Positions 61,422 to 64,000 of a stretch of DNA of 64,000 nucleotides are shown here, piece by piece. Under the pieces are notes generated by a model, which saw only the letters and a list, made by a program, of their open reading frames with translations, was not told the origin of the DNA and ran no database searches. Numbering within the stretch: position 1 is the stretch's first letter; each line of letters starts with the position of its first letter. Source of the stretch: Clostridium beijerinckii (GTDB taxonomy: Bacteria > Bacillota > Clostridia > Clostridiales > Clostridiaceae); assembly GCA_003129525.1 (NCBI GenBank), contig CP029329.1, positions 337,001 to 401,000 on the forward strand. Direction: 5' to 3'. A program made the position numbers and the translations under genes.

Positions 61422-63274
61422 GTGAAAAAAAAACAAATTCTAGCAGGCCTATGGGCATGGGGCCAAGAATGGGTCGTGGTATGGCTGGAGGAGAAAAAGC
61501 TAAGAATTTCAAAGAAACAATGCTAACTTTATTTAAATATATGTATGAGTTTAAATTACAAATTGTAATAGTTATAATTTTTGCTATATTTTCAGCTATC
61601 TTCTCTATTGTAGGACCAAAAATTCTTGGTAAGGCAACTACTAAGCTTTTTGAAGGACTAATAGCATATTATTCTGGAACTAATCTTTTAACAGACTTTA
61701 AATATATAAGAAATTGCATTTTAGTTTTAGTAGTTTTATATATTATTTCAGCAATTTTTTCATATGCACAAGCATATATAATGTCTGGTGTATCTATGAA
61801 AATCACTTATAGATTTAGAAAAGATATTTCTGAAAAGATAAATAGAATGCCTTTAAAATATTTTGATTCACGAACTCATGGAGAAGTATTATCTCGGATA
61901 ACTAATGATGTTGATACTTTGAGTCAAACTTTAAATCAAAGTCTTACTCAATTAATAACTTCTGCTGTAACTGTTGTTGGTATACTTATTATGATGCTTA
62001 GCATAAGTCCTACATTAACATTGGTAGCGGTCTTAACCCTCCCACTGTCTATGGGGCTCATAATGTTCGTTGTAAAGAAATCACAAAAATACTTCAAAAC
62101 TCAACAAGAGTATATTGGACATATGAATGGACATATTGAAGAAATATATTCCGGCCATAATGTTGTGCAAGTATTTAATGGTGAAAAAGAGGCTATATTT
62201 AAATTCAAAGAATTAAATGACGAATTATATGATTCAGCATGGAAGTCCCAATTTCTTTCAGGAATGATGATGCCTATTATGACCTTTGTAGGTAATATTG
62301 GTTATGTTTTAGTCTGTATTCTTGGCGGATATTTAGCAGTAAAAAAATCAATTGAAGTCGGAGATGTACAAGCATTCATTCAATATATGCGTTCCTTCAA
62401 TCAGCCAATTGCACAATTAGCCAATATTTCAAATACCCTTCAATCTACAGCAGCAGCTGCAGAACGTGTATTTGAGTTTTTAGATCAGGAAGAAGAAATA
62501 CTTGAAACTGAAAATCCAATAATATTAGATAAGGTAATTGGTAATGTAGAATTTAAAAATGTACATTTCGGCTATAACGAAGATAAAATAATTATTAATG
62601 ATTTTTCATGTAAAATTAAGTTTGGTCAAAAAGTTGCAATTGTTGGGCCTACTGGTGGCGGAAAATCAACAATTATCAAACTCTTAATGAGATTTTATGA
62701 TATTAATTCTGGAAGAATTTTGATTGATGGCTATGACATTAATGCTTTTACTAGAAATGATTTAAGAAGCATGTTTGGAATGGTTCTTCAAGATACGTGG
62801 CTTTATAATGCTAGTATTTTAGATAACATTAAATATGGAAATTTTGATGCTACTCATGAACAAGTATTGGAAGCTTCAAAAGCTGCTCATTGTGATGAAT
62901 TTATACGAGCACTACCTGCTGGATATGACTTGATCTTAAATGAAGAAGCAAGCAATATCTCTCAAGGTCAAAAGCAACTTTTAACTATTGCACGTACAAT
63001 TTTATCTAATCCTAAAATACTTATTCTTGATGAAGCTACAAGTTCTGTTGATACAAGAACAGAAGTGCTTATACAAAAAGCAATGTATAACCTTATGTCT
63101 AATAGAACTAGCTTTGTAATTGCACATAGATTATCTACTATAAGAGATGCTGACGTAATTTTAGTATTGAAAGATGGAGATATAATAGAGCAAGGTAATC
63201 ATGAAACTTTACTTAAAGCTAATGGTTTCTATTCTAGTCTTTATAAAAGTCAATTCGAAAATAGTGAAGATTAA
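61418..63274 (+). CDS. Heterodimeric ABC exporter subunit B (consensus site)
   Basis: A 618-residue half-transporter with an unusual Gly/Met/Arg-rich N-terminal extension (RPMGMGPRMGRGMAGGEKAK, about 10-30), six transmembrane helices (about 45-350) and an ATPase domain. Walker A is GPTGGGKST and Walker B is normal, LILDEATSSVD, but the signature reads NISQGQKQL, non-canonical. This mirrors the first subunit, so the two should form a heterodimer with one consensus and one degenerate ATP site. Its ATG overlaps the upstream stop. A HlyD-type adaptor follows 22 bp later. Confidence 0.93.
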   Translation: MSEKKTNSSRPMGMGPRMGRGMAGGEKAKNFKETMLTLFKYMYEFKLQIVIVIIFAIFSAIFSIVGPKILGKATTKLFEGLIAYYSGTNLLTDFKYIRNCILVLVVLYIISAIFSYAQAYIMSGVSMKITYRFRKDISEKINRMPLKYFDSRTHGEVLSRITNDVDTLSQTLNQSLTQLITSAVTVVGILIMMLSISPTLTLVAVLTLPLSMGLIMFVVKKSQKYFKTQQEYIGHMNGHIEEIYSGHNVVQVFNGEKEAIFKFKELNDELYDSAWKSQFLSGMMMPIMTFVGNIGYVLVCILGGYLAVKKSIEVGDVQAFIQYMRSFNQPIAQLANISNTLQSTAAAAERVFEFLDQEEEILETENPIILDKVIGNVEFKNVHFGYNEDKIIINDFSCKIKFGQKVAIVGPTGGGKSTIIKLLMRFYDINSGRILIDGYDINAFTRNDLRSMFGMVLQDTWLYNASILDNIKYGNFDATHEQVLEASKAAHCDEFIRALPAGYDLILNEEASNISQGQKQLLTIARTILSNPKILILDEATSSVDTRTEVLIQKAMYNLMSNRTSFVIAHRLSTIRDADVILVLKDGDIIEQGNHETLLKANGFYSSLYKSQFENSED

Positions 63275-63296
63275 TAAATGTTAGGAGAAGTGCGTT

Positions 63297-63989
63297 ATGG
63301 AAAAGTCAAAAGAGATAGTCTCAAAAGATATAACTTCAACAGAGAAAATTTCAAAAAAAATATTCTCAAAAAAAATACTTTATATTGTACTTATTATAGT
63401 TGTAATCTTAGCTTGTAGTATAGGATATTATTTTTATATTAGCAGTGTCAATTATTTTACTACTGACAATGCAAAAGTTACAGCTAAAATGTATTCAATT
63501 ACTCCAGTAACATCCGGAAAAATTTTAGAATGGAATGTAAGTGCTGGGGATTTAGTAAAAAAAGACGAAGTTCTTGGAAGACAAGAAATCTTGCCTTATA
63601 TTACTTCACCTATAGATGGAACTGTTGTTAAAAGTGATATTATAAAAAATCAAGCTGTTGGAGCTACAAGTCAGCTTGCTGTTGTTGCTGATACTTCTAA
63701 CATGTATATAGGCGTTAATGTTGAAGAAACTGACATTATGAAAATTAAAGTTGGACAAGAAGTTAAAGTTGACATAGATGCCTATCCAAGTAAAATTTTC
63801 AAAGGTACAGTAACTGAAATAGATAATACTACTCAAACTTATTTTTCAACTTCAGCTAGTAGTTTTACAACAAGTGGTACCTATACAAAAGTTACACAAC
63901 TTATACCAGTTAAAGTAAGTATAGAAAATAATGAAAATCTACCAATGACACTAGGAATGAATGCAATTGTTAAAATAAAAGTAAAATAA
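63297..63989 (+). CDS. HlyD-family membrane fusion/adaptor protein
   Basis: A 230-residue adaptor with a basic N-terminus, one transmembrane helix (about 30-50), and the HlyD/EmrA layout: YFTTDNAKVTAKMYSITPVTSGKILEWNVSAGDLVKKDEVLG (lipoyl-like), ITSPIDGTVV and a beta-barrel end (GMNAIVKIKVK). It lacks the long coiled-coil hairpin of HlyD, as in many Gram-positive EmrA-like proteins. GGAGAAGTGCGTT precedes the ATG. It is downstream of the ABC pair, so it may serve that exporter, or a further transporter gene may lie just beyond the window. Complete: stop at 63987-63989. Confidence 0.9.
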   Translation: MEKSKEIVSKDITSTEKISKKIFSKKILYIVLIIVVILACSIGYYFYISSVNYFTTDNAKVTAKMYSITPVTSGKILEWNVSAGDLVKKDEVLGRQEILPYITSPIDGTVVKSDIIKNQAVGATSQLAVVADTSNMYIGVNVEETDIMKIKVGQEVKVDIDAYPSKIFKGTVTEIDNTTQTYFSTSASSFTTSGTYTKVTQLIPVKVSIENNENLPMTLGMNAIVKIKVK

Positions 63990-64000
63990 TTTTATTGAAA

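Overview
The window looks like chromosome of an AT-rich, spore-forming, anaerobic Clostridium (sensu stricto). This rests on the very low GC content, strong AGGAGG ribosome sites with frequent TTG/GTG starts, a CggR-type glycolytic operon, a PPi-type phosphofructokinase, rubrerythrin, PrkA/YhbH/SpoVR sporulation genes, and SAM-I and T-box control of sulfur genes. The repeat content reminds me of the C. beijerinckii group, but that is only an impression. No prophage, CRISPR array, tRNA, rRNA or intact insertion sequence was seen. Most of the window is housekeeping chromosome; the unusual material lies mainly between genes.

Layout. 1-2600: methionine ABC importer (metN-metI-metQ, metQ cut by the window edge) under a SAM-I riboswitch. 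2.9-7.5 kb: a 1523-residue secreted double 5'-nucleotidase with cell-wall-binding repeats. 7.8-15.4 kb: smpB, rnr, a molybdenum cofactor cluster (moeA-mobB-mobA) lying inside the usual secG-rnr-smpB block, secG and eno; a 228-nt structured element precedes moeA. 15.6-23.1 kb: a small kinase-like protein and cggR-gap-pgk-tpiA-gpmI, with a CggR-type operator just downstream of the promoter. 23.2-26.4 kb: rpoN, degV, trmL. 26.6-35.1 kb: a VanW-family protein, a GH25 lysozyme, a VanS/VanR-like two-component pair, a 211-bp inverted repeat, an ABC-F ATPase and a TetR regulator. 35.2-42.6 kb: an Asn/Thr-repeat protein, a class V aminotransferase, PPi-phosphofructokinase, an MntP-family exporter, a Fur-family regulator, ddl, nth and plsC. 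42.9-45.1 kb: T-box, cysK and a frameshifted cysE. 45.2-52.2 kb: a soluble MgtE-N/CBS protein, YgiQ-type radical SAM protein, a papain-like protein, a membrane protein, a lipid kinase and pssA. 52.2-58.2 kb: rubrerythrin with two small unknown genes, then prkA-yhbH-spoVR. 58.5-59.5 kb: small unknown proteins. 59.6-64 kb: a heterodimeric ABC exporter and a HlyD-type adaptor behind a perfect inverted-repeat operator.

How the parts work together. The sulfur genes use two RNA switches: SAM for methionine import and an uncharged-tRNA T-box for cysteine synthesis. Glycolysis from glyceraldehyde-3-phosphate to PEP is encoded almost contiguously under CggR, with eno nearby. Phospholipid synthesis (plsC, pssA, lipid kinase) and cell-wall genes (ddl, VanW, GH25, VanRS-like) are scattered through the window. 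Several AT-rich hairpin repeat families sit at gene ends and in two cases supply the final codons of a gene.

Most interesting: the structured element before moeA, the MITE-like AGGCATATG element family, the 211-bp inverted repeat, the one-base frameshift in cysE, and several genes of under 60 codons with good ribosome sites. Start sites were re-chosen by ribosome binding site where the longest reading frame was not the best supported.
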